The notes under the pieces: generated by a model | Told to the model about the DNA's origin: nothing | What the model saw: the letters and a program-made list of their open reading frames with translations, nothing else | Database searches by the model: none | Source: Finegoldia magna ATCC 29328 | GTDB lineage: Bacteria; Bacillota; Clostridia; Tissierellales; Peptoniphilaceae | Assembly (NCBI RefSeq): GCF_000010185.1 | Contig: NC_010376.1 | Location: 620,001-684,000, forward strand | Reading direction: 5' to 3' | Length of the DNA stretch: 64,000 nucleotides | In this document: one piece after another, positions 9,140 to 18,457 of the stretch | How positions within the stretch are numbered: the stretch's first letter is position 1 | Layout of the letters: the number at the start of each line of letters is the position of its first letter | Program-made: the position numbers and the translations under genes

Positions 9140-9973
9140 ATGTTTATAGAAATATTAAAAGTTATTCTTTTGGGAATTATTGAAGGAGTAACAGAGTGGT
9201 TGCCAGTTAGCTCAACTGGTCATATTTTATTACTGGACGAATTTATCAAATTGAACATGTCAGATGCTTTCAAATCTATGTTTACGGTTGTAATTCAATT
9301 GGGGGCAATCTTGGCGGTTGTTGTAATTTATTGGAACAAAGTGTGGCCATTTAAAAAAGGTCAAAGTCATTTGATATCAATTAGTAAAAGTAAAATGATA
9401 ATGTGGGCAAAAATAATTGTAGCGTGTATTCCAGCAGCTATTATAGGAATTAAATTCGATGATTATATTGAAGAACATTTTTATAATTATTTTGTAATTT
9501 CATTAGCATTAATAATTTTCGGTATTCTTTTTATTATTATTGAAAACAGAAACAAAGAATCACACAAAAAACTTGTCGATAGTATCGATAAAATTACTTA
9601 CAAGCAAGCTTTTATCGTAGGACTATTTCAAGTGATAGCAGCAGTATTTCCAGGAACATCACGTTCAGGAGCTACGATTTTGGGAGGTATTGCTATAGGA
9701 TTATCCAGGACTATTGCAGCTGAATTTACATTTTTCTTGGCAATTCCAACAATGTTTGGTGCAAGCTTACTAAAACTTGTAAAATTTGGATTTAGTTTTA
9801 CTGCAATGGAAGCATTCGTGTTATTATTAGGAACTGCAGTAAGCTTTGTTGTATCTGTAATTACAATTAAATTCTTAATGAATTACATCAAAAACAATGA
9901 TTTCAAAGTGTTTGGTTATTACAGAATAGCTCTTGGTGTTTTGGTTCTAATTTATTTCGGACTAATCAGATAG
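9140..9973 (+). CDS. uppP: Undecaprenyl-diphosphatase UppP (BacA)
   Basis: A 277-residue polytopic membrane enzyme that dephosphorylates undecaprenyl diphosphate to recycle the lipid carrier for wall and glycan synthesis. The two active-site motifs are present: EGVTEWLPVSSTGH (15-28) and PGTSRSGAT (171-179, with R175). The length is normal for the family, which is often linked to bacitracin tolerance. It has its own promoter and stands alone. Confidence 0.95.
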   Translation: MFIEILKVILLGIIEGVTEWLPVSSTGHILLLDEFIKLNMSDAFKSMFTVVIQLGAILAVVVIYWNKVWPFKKGQSHLISISKSKMIMWAKIIVACIPAAIIGIKFDDYIEEHFYNYFVISLALIIFGILFIIIENRNKESHKKLVDSIDKITYKQAFIVGLFQVIAAVFPGTSRSGATILGGIAIGLSRTIAAEFTFFLAIPTMFGASLLKLVKFGFSFTAMEAFVLLLGTAVSFVVSVITIKFLMNYIKNNDFKVFGYYRIALGVLVLIYFGLIR

Positions 9974-9976
9974 TTG

Positions 9977-9985
9977 TGATATAAT
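9977..9985 (+). promoter_or_regulatory. Extended -10 element downstream of uppP
   Basis: TGATATAAT matches the extended -10 exactly, and the -35 (TTCGGA) is poor. Transcription from it would meet the terminator at about 10051-10079 before reaching pcrA, so it could make a short RNA or serve as an attenuated pcrA promoter. Confidence 0.35.
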
Positions 9986-10050
9986 AGAGTCGTGGAGTGA
10001 TTGTAATTAATCCAAGAAGAACATTAGAAAACATATACGAATATATATTT

Positions 10051-10079
10051 AAAAAATAAGTTGTAGCGACTTATTTTTT
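10051..10079 (+). terminator. Terminator between uppP and pcrA
   Basis: AAATAAGT and ACTTATTT form an eight-base stem around TGTAGCG, followed by a long T run. Confidence 0.75.
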
Positions 10080-10098
10080 TATTGATACATAAGGAGTT

Positions 10099-12276
10099 AT
10101 GATGAATTTAGATAATTTAAATGATAGACAGAGAGAAGCCGTCGAAAATACAGATGGTCCTATGTTGATATTGGCAGGAGCTGGAAGTGGTAAAACAAAA
10201 GTGTTGACCACTAAAATAGCTTATTGTTTGGAGAAAGGATTGTGTTCAAAATACGAAATTTTGGCAATTACTTTTACAAACAAAGCTGCCAAAGAAATGA
10301 AAGAAAGGGTCGAAAATATTCTGCAAGAAAACGTCGATAGTATGTGGATAGGAACTTTCCATGCTATTTGTTCTAGAATTTTGAGAGTAGAAATAGAAAG
10401 AATTGGATTCGAAAGAAACTTCACCGTTTACGACAGAGCAGATCAAATATCTCTTGTAAAAGAATGTTTGAAGGATATGGGTGTTGATCCTAAAAATGTA
10501 GAAATCAAAAACGAAATCAATACAATTTCTAGATTGAAAAACGCAGGTGCTACGGAAAAAAATATTGACAAAGAAGATTTTGATATAAGTTTAAGCACTT
10601 TTACGATGGAATTATTTCAAAAATACGAGCACAAATTAAAAAGGTACAATTCGTTGGACTTTGATGATTTGATCGTGAAAACAAATTTATTGTTCGAGGA
10701 AAATCCAGACTTGAGAGAAAAATATTCTGACAGATTTAAGTATGTATTTGTCGATGAATACCAAGACACTAACGATACACAATACAAGCTAATCAAGAAT
10801 TTGGTTTCAAAAAACGATAATATTTGTTGCGTGGGAGATTCTGACCAATCAATTTACGGTTGGAGAGGAGCAAACATTCAAAACATTCAAAATTTTGAAA
10901 AAGATTTTAAGAATGCTAAGGTTATTTTGTTGGAACAAAATTATCGTTCAACACAACCTATTTTGGACTTGGCAAACACTGTGATTAAAAACAATTCACT
11001 TAGAAAAGATAAAAATCTGTGGACTGCAAAAAACGAAGGGGATATGCCAATTTATAGGAGAATGTATTCCGATATAGATGAGGCAGACCAAGTTGTTCAA
11101 TGGATTGAACAAGAAAGATACCGAGAAAATCCATACGAAGAAATGGCAATTTTGTACAGAACCAATGCACAATCTAGACTTTTCGAAGAAAGATTAAATA
11201 GACTTGGAATTCCAAATAGAGTTGTAGGTGGATTGAAATTCTACGATAGAAAAGAAATCAAAGACTGCGTTAGTTATCTTAGAATCGTTGAAAATTTGAA
11301 CGATAACATGGCATTAAATAGAATTATCAATGAACCAAAAAGAGGGATTGGTAAAACAACAATGGATAAGTTGTTGCAATGTTCTCAAAACAGATCAATT
11401 AGCATGATGCAATACATCATAGATACAGATCTTCCTGATTTTTCAAATGCTACAGCGAAAAAGCTTCAAGAGTTTTATTATTTAATCAAAAGCTTTCCAA
11501 AAGATCAAATGAATGTTGCAGAACTTATGGAATATATTTTGGATAAAACAGGATACAGAGCTAATCTAGAAAAATCAACTAATAGAGATGATAAAACGAG
11601 GTTGGAAAATATTGATGAATATGTTTCATCACTATATCAATTTGTTCAAGATAATCCAGATAAAAACTTGAGAGAATATTTGGAAACTTCTTCATTAATG
11701 ACTGATTTGGATAAAACTGATGATAATACAAAAGGTGTATCAATGATGACAATCCACGCTGCAAAAGGCTTGGAGTTTGATGTTGTATTTTTTACAGGAC
11801 TTGAGGAAGGGACTATTCCATCTAGAGTTGATGAAGATGTAGAAGAAGAAAGAAGATTGTGCTACGTTGCAATCACTAGAGCAAGAAAGAAATTGTACAT
11901 AACAAGTGTGCAATCGAGAAGAAGATTTAATGAATTTCAAACAAAAGCTGAATCGAGGTTTATAGAGGAAATGGAAAATAAATACAAGGACGAATCTCCT
12001 AATAAAGAGGTTAGTTTTAGAGAATCGTTCAACACAAAAGTAGTTGATGATTACAGAACAGAAGCATCTGCTTCAATCACTAAAAAACAAAATAATGTTA
12101 CTAAAAATAACGAAAAATATAGAGCTGGAGACAAAGTTTCACATAAAAAGTTTGGAACTGGTGTAATCGTTGGAATTGTAGAAAAAGAAAATGGAGATGA
12201 ATTGACAATTAATTTTGACAAGAAAGGGTTGAAGAAACTAAATTCTTCATTGGCACCACTAACAAGGGTTGAATAA
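10099..12276 (+). CDS. pcrA: ATP-dependent DNA helicase PcrA/UvrD
   Basis: A 725-residue superfamily 1A helicase that unwinds 3'-5' in repair and rolling-circle replication. Walker A AGAGSGKT is at 26-33, and DEYQDT of motif II near 219-224, followed by GDSDQSIYGWRGA (motif III). The motif VI region is VAITRARKKLYI. The C-terminal KYRAGDKVSHKKFGTGVIVGI block is the PcrA-type Tudor-like domain that contacts RNA polymerase in Bacillus. Either of two adjacent ATGs could be the start. The stop codon overlaps the ligA start. Confidence 0.96.
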   Translation: MMNLDNLNDRQREAVENTDGPMLILAGAGSGKTKVLTTKIAYCLEKGLCSKYEILAITFTNKAAKEMKERVENILQENVDSMWIGTFHAICSRILRVEIERIGFERNFTVYDRADQISLVKECLKDMGVDPKNVEIKNEINTISRLKNAGATEKNIDKEDFDISLSTFTMELFQKYEHKLKRYNSLDFDDLIVKTNLLFEENPDLREKYSDRFKYVFVDEYQDTNDTQYKLIKNLVSKNDNICCVGDSDQSIYGWRGANIQNIQNFEKDFKNAKVILLEQNYRSTQPILDLANTVIKNNSLRKDKNLWTAKNEGDMPIYRRMYSDIDEADQVVQWIEQERYRENPYEEMAILYRTNAQSRLFEERLNRLGIPNRVVGGLKFYDRKEIKDCVSYLRIVENLNDNMALNRIINEPKRGIGKTTMDKLLQCSQNRSISMMQYIIDTDLPDFSNATAKKLQEFYYLIKSFPKDQMNVAELMEYILDKTGYRANLEKSTNRDDKTRLENIDEYVSSLYQFVQDNPDKNLREYLETSSLMTDLDKTDDNTKGVSMMTIHAAKGLEFDVVFFTGLEEGTIPSRVDEDVEEERRLCYVAITRARKKLYITSVQSRRRFNEFQTKAESRFIEEMENKYKDESPNKEVSFRESFNTKVVDDYRTEASASITKKQNNVTKNNEKYRAGDKVSHKKFGTGVIVGIVEKENGDELTINFDKKGLKKLNSSLAPLTRVE

Positions 12277-14264
12277 TGGAAAAACAAGATAGAATAAAAT
12301 ATTTAGTAGACATACTAAATAAATACGCTTACCATTATTACACTTTGGATGATCCATTGATTGCGGATTCAGAGTACGATGTTTTGTATGATGAGCTTGT
12401 AAATCTAGAAAAAGAAACTGGAATTGTTCTACCAAATTCTCCTACAAATAGAATAGGTGGAGAAGTTTTATCAGGGTTTGAAAAGCATGAGCATTTGAAT
12501 ACTTTGTACAGTTTAGGAAAAGCGCAAAGCAAAGAAGAAGTTAGAAATTGGGTAGATAAAACCATTGAGTTTGTACAAAATTACAATGAAAATCACGTAA
12601 ACAAATTACCGAAAGTTGAATTTTATGTAGAATTTAAGTTTGACGGATTGACAGTGAACTTAACTTATGATGGTGGATATTTGGTTATGGCTACAACAAG
12701 AGGAAACGGTACTATTGGAGAAGTTATTACAAGTCAAGTAAAAACTATTAATTCAATTCCATTGAAAATAAAAGATACAAGATTAATGGAAATTCAAGGT
12801 GAAGGAGTCATGCCACTTTCTTCATTAGAAAACTACAATAAAACTCATGAACCAAAACTAAAAAATGCAAGAAATGCTGCAGCGGGAGCCCTTAGAAACT
12901 TAGATCCAGCTGTTACTAGAGAGAGAAATTTGGATGCTTATTTCTATAATGTAAATTATTTACAAGATAACGAGCTTGAAACTCAAGAAGAAATGATTAA
13001 GTTTTTGGGAGATAATTATTTTAAATTGTATCCATACGAAAAACACGCTACATCATTTGAAGAAGTTTCAAAATTTATTGACGAGATTTTTGAATTGAGA
13101 AATGAAATTGACGTGTTGACAGATGGTGTGGTAATTAAAGTTAATGATTTTAAAACAAGAGAAAAATTAGGATACACTAATAAATTTCCAAGATGGGCAA
13201 TAGCTTACAAATTTGAACCTGAAAGATTTACAACAATTGTAAAAGAAGTAGAATGGAATGTTGGAAGAACTGGAAAAGTGACTCCGACAGCTTTGCTGGA
13301 GCCTGTAGAGATTGGAAATGTAACTGTAAAAAGGGCTACTCTGAATAATATTGACGATATTGAAAGAAAACAAGTGAGATTAAATTCAGAAGTTTTTGTT
13401 AGAAGGTCAAACGATGTAATTCCAGAAATAATGGGAGTTGTAAACCCTGACCAAGAAGATACGGAAGAAATTGAAATTCCGCATTACTGTCCGTATTGCC
13501 ACAGTGAATTATTCAGAGATGGAGTTCATATCTTCTGCCCAAATTCTATGAGTTGTACTCCGCAATTGGTTAAGAGAATGGTTCATTTTGCAAGCAGAAA
13601 TGCGATGAATATAGATGGATTGAGTGAAAAAACATTGGAAGTTTTGCTAGAAAAACTTAATATAAAATCAATTGAAGAAATCTACGATGTAAAAAAAGAA
13701 CAGTTGATGCAATTAGATGGTTTTAAAGAAAAGAAGAGCCAAAATCTTATAAATGCAATTGAAAAAAGTAAAAATGTGGATTTAGCTAATTTTATTTTTG
13801 CACTTGGAATTCCTGAAATTGGAGAGAAAACAAGCTTTGAATTGGCACAAAAATATAAAAGCTTTGATAATTTAAGAGAGGCGAAGTTTGAAGAATTAAT
13901 TCAAATCGAAGATATAGGAAATGTTATAGCAGAAGAAATCGTAGAATTTTTCCATGACGAAACTATTTCTAATTCTATCGATTCACTTCTATCAAAAGGA
14001 ATTAAAATCAAAAATCCTGAAAATATTGAAAAGAAATTGGATAATTTAACTTTTGTGTTGACGGGAAGCTTAGTAAATTATTCTAGAAAAGAACTTACAG
14101 ATAAGTTATCAAATTTGGGAGCAAAAGTTTCATCATCTGTATCCAAAAACACTGATTACGTTGTATATGGTGAAAAAGCAGGATCCAAACTTACAAAAGC
14201 GAAGGATTTAGGTGTAAAATTAATGACAGAAGATGAATTAAATTCGTTCTTGGACAACTTATAA
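12276..14264 (+). CDS. ligA: NAD-dependent DNA ligase LigA (clostridial variant)
   Basis: A 662-residue replicative ligase that seals nicks using NAD. The adenylated lysine is K121 in EFKFDGLT, where most LigA have the form KIDGLA. An OB-fold, a four-cysteine zinc finger (CPYC, later CPNSMSC, about residues 403-427), helix-hairpin-helix repeats (about 440-580) and a C-terminal BRCT domain (about 585-660) follow in the normal order. The KFDG and TRGNG variants recur in clostridial ligases. The ATG overlaps the last base of the pcrA stop codon, so the repair pair is coupled. Confidence 0.94.
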   Translation: MEKQDRIKYLVDILNKYAYHYYTLDDPLIADSEYDVLYDELVNLEKETGIVLPNSPTNRIGGEVLSGFEKHEHLNTLYSLGKAQSKEEVRNWVDKTIEFVQNYNENHVNKLPKVEFYVEFKFDGLTVNLTYDGGYLVMATTRGNGTIGEVITSQVKTINSIPLKIKDTRLMEIQGEGVMPLSSLENYNKTHEPKLKNARNAAAGALRNLDPAVTRERNLDAYFYNVNYLQDNELETQEEMIKFLGDNYFKLYPYEKHATSFEEVSKFIDEIFELRNEIDVLTDGVVIKVNDFKTREKLGYTNKFPRWAIAYKFEPERFTTIVKEVEWNVGRTGKVTPTALLEPVEIGNVTVKRATLNNIDDIERKQVRLNSEVFVRRSNDVIPEIMGVVNPDQEDTEEIEIPHYCPYCHSELFRDGVHIFCPNSMSCTPQLVKRMVHFASRNAMNIDGLSEKTLEVLLEKLNIKSIEEIYDVKKEQLMQLDGFKEKKSQNLINAIEKSKNVDLANFIFALGIPEIGEKTSFELAQKYKSFDNLREAKFEELIQIEDIGNVIAEEIVEFFHDETISNSIDSLLSKGIKIKNPENIEKKLDNLTFVLTGSLVNYSRKELTDKLSNLGAKVSSSVSKNTDYVVYGEKAGSKLTKAKDLGVKLMTEDELNSFLDNL

Positions 14265-14278
14265 ATTTAATTTATTTA

Positions 14279-14287
14279 TGATAAAAT
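14279..14287 (+). promoter_or_regulatory. Possible extended -10 promoter for gatCAB
   Basis: TGATAAAAT lies 28 bases before gatC in the ligA-gatC gap. It differs from the extended -10 consensus at one base, and no clear -35 is seen. Confidence 0.3.
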
Positions 14288-14314
14288 TTAATCATGAATT
14301 AAAAAGGAGTTAGT

Positions 14315-14596
14315 ATGATTAATCGCGATGAAGTAGTAAAAATCTATGATTTGGCTAACCTTGAGTTAACTGAAAATGTGGATGATTTATATGAAAAATA
14401 CAATACTGTATTGGATTTTGCAAGTATGATTATGGAATGTGATACTGAAGGAGTAGAATACCTAGAATTCTTGCCACAATATCACAGCATACTTAGAGAA
14501 GATACACCAAAAGAATCAATTCCAAGAGATGTTGCGTTGAAGAATGCAAAATCTCGTGAGTATGGTTATTTTAAATTGAAGAAAGTGGTGGAATAA
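14315..14596 (+). CDS. gatC: Glu/Asp-tRNA amidotransferase subunit C
   Basis: A 93-residue small subunit that clasps GatA and GatB. It has the N-terminal form of GatC (EVVKIYDLANLELTENVDDL) and the C-terminal LREDTPKESIPRDVALKNA segment that lies across GatA. The start has an AAAGGAG ribosome-binding site. The stop overlaps the gatA ATG. Confidence 0.9.
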   Translation: MINRDEVVKIYDLANLELTENVDDLYEKYNTVLDFASMIMECDTEGVEYLEFLPQYHSILREDTPKESIPRDVALKNAKSREYGYFKLKKVVE

Positions 14597-15987
14597 TGAT
14601 AGAAAATCTTAGAAACAAATTTGTAGAAAATCCTGAAAGTTTAAGGGACTACTACAATGATTTGGATAAATTAATAGAATCAAAAAAAGATTTGAATGTG
14701 TTCATAACTTACGACAAATCATTCGTCGATGAACAAATTGAAAAACTAATTGAAAAAGCAAAAAACAACGAAAATTTGGGAAAAATGTTCGGCGTTGCAG
14801 TTAGTGTTAAGGACAACATCAATGTAAAAGATTTGAAGATGACTTGTGGATCAAAAATGTTAGAGGATTATGTTTCAATTTATGATGCCACTGTAATCAA
14901 AAAATTAAAAGAAGAAGACTGCGTTATAGTTGGAAAAGTTAATATGGATGAATTTGCGATGGGATCTTCTTCAGAAACAAGTTATTTTGGCCCTACAAAA
15001 AATCCAGTAGACACAAAATTAATCCCAGGTGGTTCTTCATCAGGTTCAGCTGCCAGTATCAAAGCTGAAATGGCTGTTGTAAGTTTAGGAACTGATACAG
15101 GTGGATCTAGTAGACAACCGGCATCTTGTTGTAATGTTGTTGGTTTTATGCCAACGTATGGTTCAATTTCAAGATTCGGTGTTCAATCAATGGCAAATAC
15201 ATTGGATGAAGTTGGTATATTATCAAATTCTGTTGAAGACATAATGGATACTTACAATGTAATTGCAGGCCACGATGACAATGATATGACCACAATACAA
15301 TCTGAAGTAAATGTTAAAAAGAAAGATTATGACTTCAAAGGCAAAAAAATTGCCGTTGTTGATTTGAAAAAATATAGCAATGATGAGACAGTTATCAAAG
15401 AATACAAAGAAATATTAGAAATTCTAAAAAATATGGGAGCAGATTTAGTTGAAATCGACTTCGAATATTTAAAATACGCAAATGCTTTATACAACGTAAT
15501 CGTAACGAGTGAAGTATCATCTAATATGTCAAGATTTGATGGAATTAGATATGGATATTTGACAGATGATTATGAAAATACGAGAGATTTATTTGTTAAA
15601 GTTAGAAGTGAAGGATTTGGAGAAGAAGTTAAGAGAAGAATTGCTATGGGAACTTTTTATCTAGCAAGTTCCAACGACCAAAAAGTTTACAAACAAGGTT
15701 TAAAAGTTAGAAATCTGCTTTCACAAGAATTCAAAAATATCTTTAAAGAATTTGATTTAATCGCCACACCTACAATGACAAGCTTACCTTATGAATTAGA
15801 CAGCAGAAAAGACGATCCATTGGCTGTGTATGATTCTGGTATTTTTAATGTAATTGTAAACTTGAGTGGATTGTGTGCTATTTCAATTCCTTACAAATCA
15901 GGAATATCTACTAGTTTGCAACTAATTGCAAATAGTCACGACGAAGAAAATTTATTGAATGCAGCTTTAGCGTTTGAAAGGAGATAG
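14596..15987 (+). CDS. gatA: Glu/Asp-tRNA amidotransferase subunit A
   Basis: A 463-residue amidase that releases ammonia from glutamine to amidate Glu-tRNA(Gln) or Asp-tRNA(Asn). The Ser-cisSer-Lys triad is visible: K72 in VSVKDNI, serines in the GGSSSGSAAS segment (about 146-155), and GTDTGGSSRQPAS (about 165-177). The ATG overlaps the gatC stop. The last bases contain the ribosome-binding site for gatB. Confidence 0.95.
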   Translation: MIENLRNKFVENPESLRDYYNDLDKLIESKKDLNVFITYDKSFVDEQIEKLIEKAKNNENLGKMFGVAVSVKDNINVKDLKMTCGSKMLEDYVSIYDATVIKKLKEEDCVIVGKVNMDEFAMGSSSETSYFGPTKNPVDTKLIPGGSSSGSAASIKAEMAVVSLGTDTGGSSRQPASCCNVVGFMPTYGSISRFGVQSMANTLDEVGILSNSVEDIMDTYNVIAGHDDNDMTTIQSEVNVKKKDYDFKGKKIAVVDLKKYSNDETVIKEYKEILEILKNMGADLVEIDFEYLKYANALYNVIVTSEVSSNMSRFDGIRYGYLTDDYENTRDLFVKVRSEGFGEEVKRRIAMGTFYLASSNDQKVYKQGLKVRNLLSQEFKNIFKEFDLIATPTMTSLPYELDSRKDDPLAVYDSGIFNVIVNLSGLCAISIPYKSGISTSLQLIANSHDEENLLNAALAFERR

Positions 15988-15988
15988 C

Positions 15989-17410
15989 ATGAACTTAAAA
16001 ACACTTATAGGATTGGAAATTCACGTAGAACTATCAACTAAAACTAAAATGTTTTGTGGTTGTAAGAATGAGTTTGGACAAATCCCAAATACAAATGTCT
16101 GCCCAATTTGTTTAGGTCATCCAGGAGCACTTCCTCACATGAACAAACAAGCTTTAAGATATGCTATAATGGCTGGACTTGCTTTTGATTGTGACATTGC
16201 TAATGAATTTAAGATGGACAGGAAAAAATACTTCTATCCAGATTTAGTTAAAGGATATCAAATCACACAAGAAGATCAACCACTTTGTACAAATGGATAT
16301 ATCGAATTAAAAACCTCAACTAAAAATAAAAAAGTTAGAATTAGAAGAATCCACATAGAAGAAGATACTGGTAAATCAATCCACAACGAAAGTGGAAATA
16401 CTCTAATGGATTATAACAGGGCGGGAGTTCCACTAATTGAAATAGTTAGTGAACCAGACATGAGCAATCCTGATGAAGCGAGAGAATTCTTAGAAACTTT
16501 AAGAGAAAGAATTAAATATTTGGAAATATCAGATGTTAAGATGAGTGAAGGATCATTAAGATGTGATGTTAACATCAATGTTTACGATGAAGATTCTGAT
16601 TTTAAAACTAAAATTTCTGAAATCAAAAACTTAAACTCATTCAAATCAGTTTCAAAAGCTTTAATTTACGAACAAGAAAGACATATGCAACTAGCTAAGG
16701 AAAACAAAATTGGCGAAAAAGAAACTAGAAGATGGGATGAAGATACTCAAACTACAATAGTTATGAGACACAAAGAAGAAGGAAATGATTATAGATTTTC
16801 AGTTGAAGGCGATATTCCTAAAACTTATGTAGAACAATCTTATATCGAAGAAATCAAAAAGAATTTACCAGAACTTCCAGAAATGCGTAAAGAAAGATTC
16901 ATGAACGAATACAAGATTGATGAATACGACGCTGATATTTTAACAAGAAATGGATACTTAGCAGACTACTACGAAAAAGTTGTTGAAATTTCAAATGATC
17001 CTGTTCAATCTTCAAATTGGTTATTGGGAGATGTTCTTCGTCAAGTAAACGAAAATGAAATTGAAATTGAAGAAATGAATATGTCTGCTGAAAATTTGGC
17101 AAAATTGATTAAACTTTCTTCAGCTAAAAAGATAAATAATCAAACTGCAAAGAAAGTTTTGAGAGAAATGTTCAACGAAAACTTTGATCCAGAAGTTTAC
17201 GTCAAAGAAAAAGGATTATTACAAGTTGATGACGATAATCTTTTACAACAAATTGTAGATGAAGTTGTAGCTGAAAATCCAGAATCTATCGAAAGTATCA
17301 GAAATGGTAAAGATCGTGCAATAGGATTCTTAGTTGGACAATGCATGAAAAAGTCAAAAGGTAAAGGAAATCCACAAAAATTCAACGAATTAATAAAAGA
17401 GAAAATCTAA
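15989..17410 (+). CDS. gatB: Glu/Asp-tRNA amidotransferase subunit B
   Basis: A 473-residue subunit that activates the misacylated tRNA with ATP. The start at 15989 (MNLKTLIGLEIHVEL) follows AAAGGAG at a good distance; an upstream TTG at 15974 is less likely. Signature segments are GLEIHVEL near the N-terminus, a zinc-binding CGC plus CPIC pair, and NVCPICLGHPGALP. The C-terminal YqeY-like tail domain (about 400-473) binds tRNA. It completes the indirect pathway to Gln-tRNA and/or Asn-tRNA. Confidence 0.95.
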   Translation: MNLKTLIGLEIHVELSTKTKMFCGCKNEFGQIPNTNVCPICLGHPGALPHMNKQALRYAIMAGLAFDCDIANEFKMDRKKYFYPDLVKGYQITQEDQPLCTNGYIELKTSTKNKKVRIRRIHIEEDTGKSIHNESGNTLMDYNRAGVPLIEIVSEPDMSNPDEAREFLETLRERIKYLEISDVKMSEGSLRCDVNINVYDEDSDFKTKISEIKNLNSFKSVSKALIYEQERHMQLAKENKIGEKETRRWDEDTQTTIVMRHKEEGNDYRFSVEGDIPKTYVEQSYIEEIKKNLPELPEMRKERFMNEYKIDEYDADILTRNGYLADYYEKVVEISNDPVQSSNWLLGDVLRQVNENEIEIEEMNMSAENLAKLIKLSSAKKINNQTAKKVLREMFNENFDPEVYVKEKGLLQVDDDNLLQQIVDEVVAENPESIESIRNGKDRAIGFLVGQCMKKSKGKGNPQKFNELIKEKI

Positions 17411-18012
17411 TGAAGAAAATATATTTATCTACAGGAAACAAAGGAAAAGTTTCTGAAATAAAAGAAATACTTTCTGATTTAACATATGATGTGTATTCTA
17501 AATCTGAATTGGGTATAAATGAAGATGCAGTGGAAGATGCAGAAACTTTAGAAGAAAATTCGCTTATCAAAGCTAAATTTCTAAAAAAATACACAGATGA
17601 TATTGTAATGAGTGATGACACTGGGCTTTTCGTAAATTCTTTGGATGGAAGACCTGGAGTATACTCTGCGAGATTTGCAGGAGATGAATGTGACGATAGT
17701 AAAAATCGTAAAAAACTTTTATCTGAATTGAAAGATAAAGAAGATAGAAGTGCTTATTTTGAAACTGTGATTACAATCATAGATTTAAATAATGAAATTC
17801 ATCAAGCAAAAGGCAGAGTGGATGGCAAGATTTTACTTGAAGAATGTGGAGAACATGGTTTCGGATATGATAGTATATTCATGCCAGATGGCTACGATAA
17901 AAGTTTTGCACAAATGGAAGATTGTGAGAAAAACAAGATTAGTCACAGAAAAAGAGCTTTAGAAAATGCCAAAATCATCTTGAAAGGTTTAAATGAAAGT
18001 AGCAATAATTAG
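17410..18012 (+). CDS. rdgB: Non-canonical purine NTP pyrophosphatase (RdgB/HAM1)
   Basis: A 200-residue enzyme that hydrolyses dITP, ITP and XTP to keep them out of nucleic acids. The N-terminal STGNKGKVSEIKEIL is the substrate loop, MSDDTGLFVNSLDGRPGVYSARFAG the central motif, and GFGYDSIF with SHRKRAL the C-terminal motifs. It is coupled to gatB by a one-base overlap, and its end overlaps the phosphodiesterase gene by 20 bases. The same rdgB-yfcE order is common in clostridia. Confidence 0.94.
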   Translation: MKKIYLSTGNKGKVSEIKEILSDLTYDVYSKSELGINEDAVEDAETLEENSLIKAKFLKKYTDDIVMSDDTGLFVNSLDGRPGVYSARFAGDECDDSKNRKKLLSELKDKEDRSAYFETVITIIDLNNEIHQAKGRVDGKILLEECGEHGFGYDSIFMPDGYDKSFAQMEDCEKNKISHRKRALENAKIILKGLNESSNN

Positions 18013-18457
18013 TGATACACATAATAAAATAGCAAAAGTTTATGACTATTTATTTGATAAAGAAATTGACATCATCGTTCACTTAGGAGATGTGTGCGAT
18101 GATGCAATTTTACTTGAAGATTTATTAAAAAAAGAAGTCATTTATGTAAAAGGAAATAACGATTTTTATGTCGTTGGCGGTGAATATGATAAGGTTATCA
18201 GGATTTCTGATAAAAATATTTTCATAACACATGGCCACAAATACAATGTATCTTCTGGAGTGAAAAGATTAGTTGAAAAAAGTAAATCATTAAATTGTCA
18301 AATGTGTTTGTATGGACATACGCACAGGTATTTTAATGAAAAAATTGATGGCGTTTGGGTTATTAATCCAGGCTCTGTAACTTATCCAAGAGATGGACAA
18401 GCTGGATTTGTAATATACGATACAAATAATGAAAAAATAGAAAGGATACTTTTATGA
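17993..18457 (+). CDS. YfcE/MJ0936-type metallophosphoesterase
   Basis: A 154-residue calcineurin-fold phosphodiesterase. Metal-binding motifs appear in order: SDTHN near residue 7, HLGDVCDD near 32, GNND near 55, THGHKY near 78 and GHTHRYFNEK near 104. Members cleave phosphodiesters such as bis-pNPP in vitro, and their natural substrate is unclear. The start lies inside rdgB, and the stop overlaps the folD start by four bases. Confidence 0.88.
   Translation: MKVAIISDTHNKIAKVYDYLFDKEIDIIVHLGDVCDDAILLEDLLKKEVIYVKGNNDFYVVGGEYDKVIRISDKNIFITHGHKYNVSSGVKRLVEKSKSLNCQMCLYGHTHRYFNEKIDGVWVINPGSVTYPRDGQAGFVIYDTNNEKIERILL

Noticed and set aside
9997-10059. A 20-codon GTG frame between uppP and pcrA
   Set aside because: The GGAG overlaps or abuts the start codon, leaving no proper spacing. 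Kept only as part of the possible short transcript.
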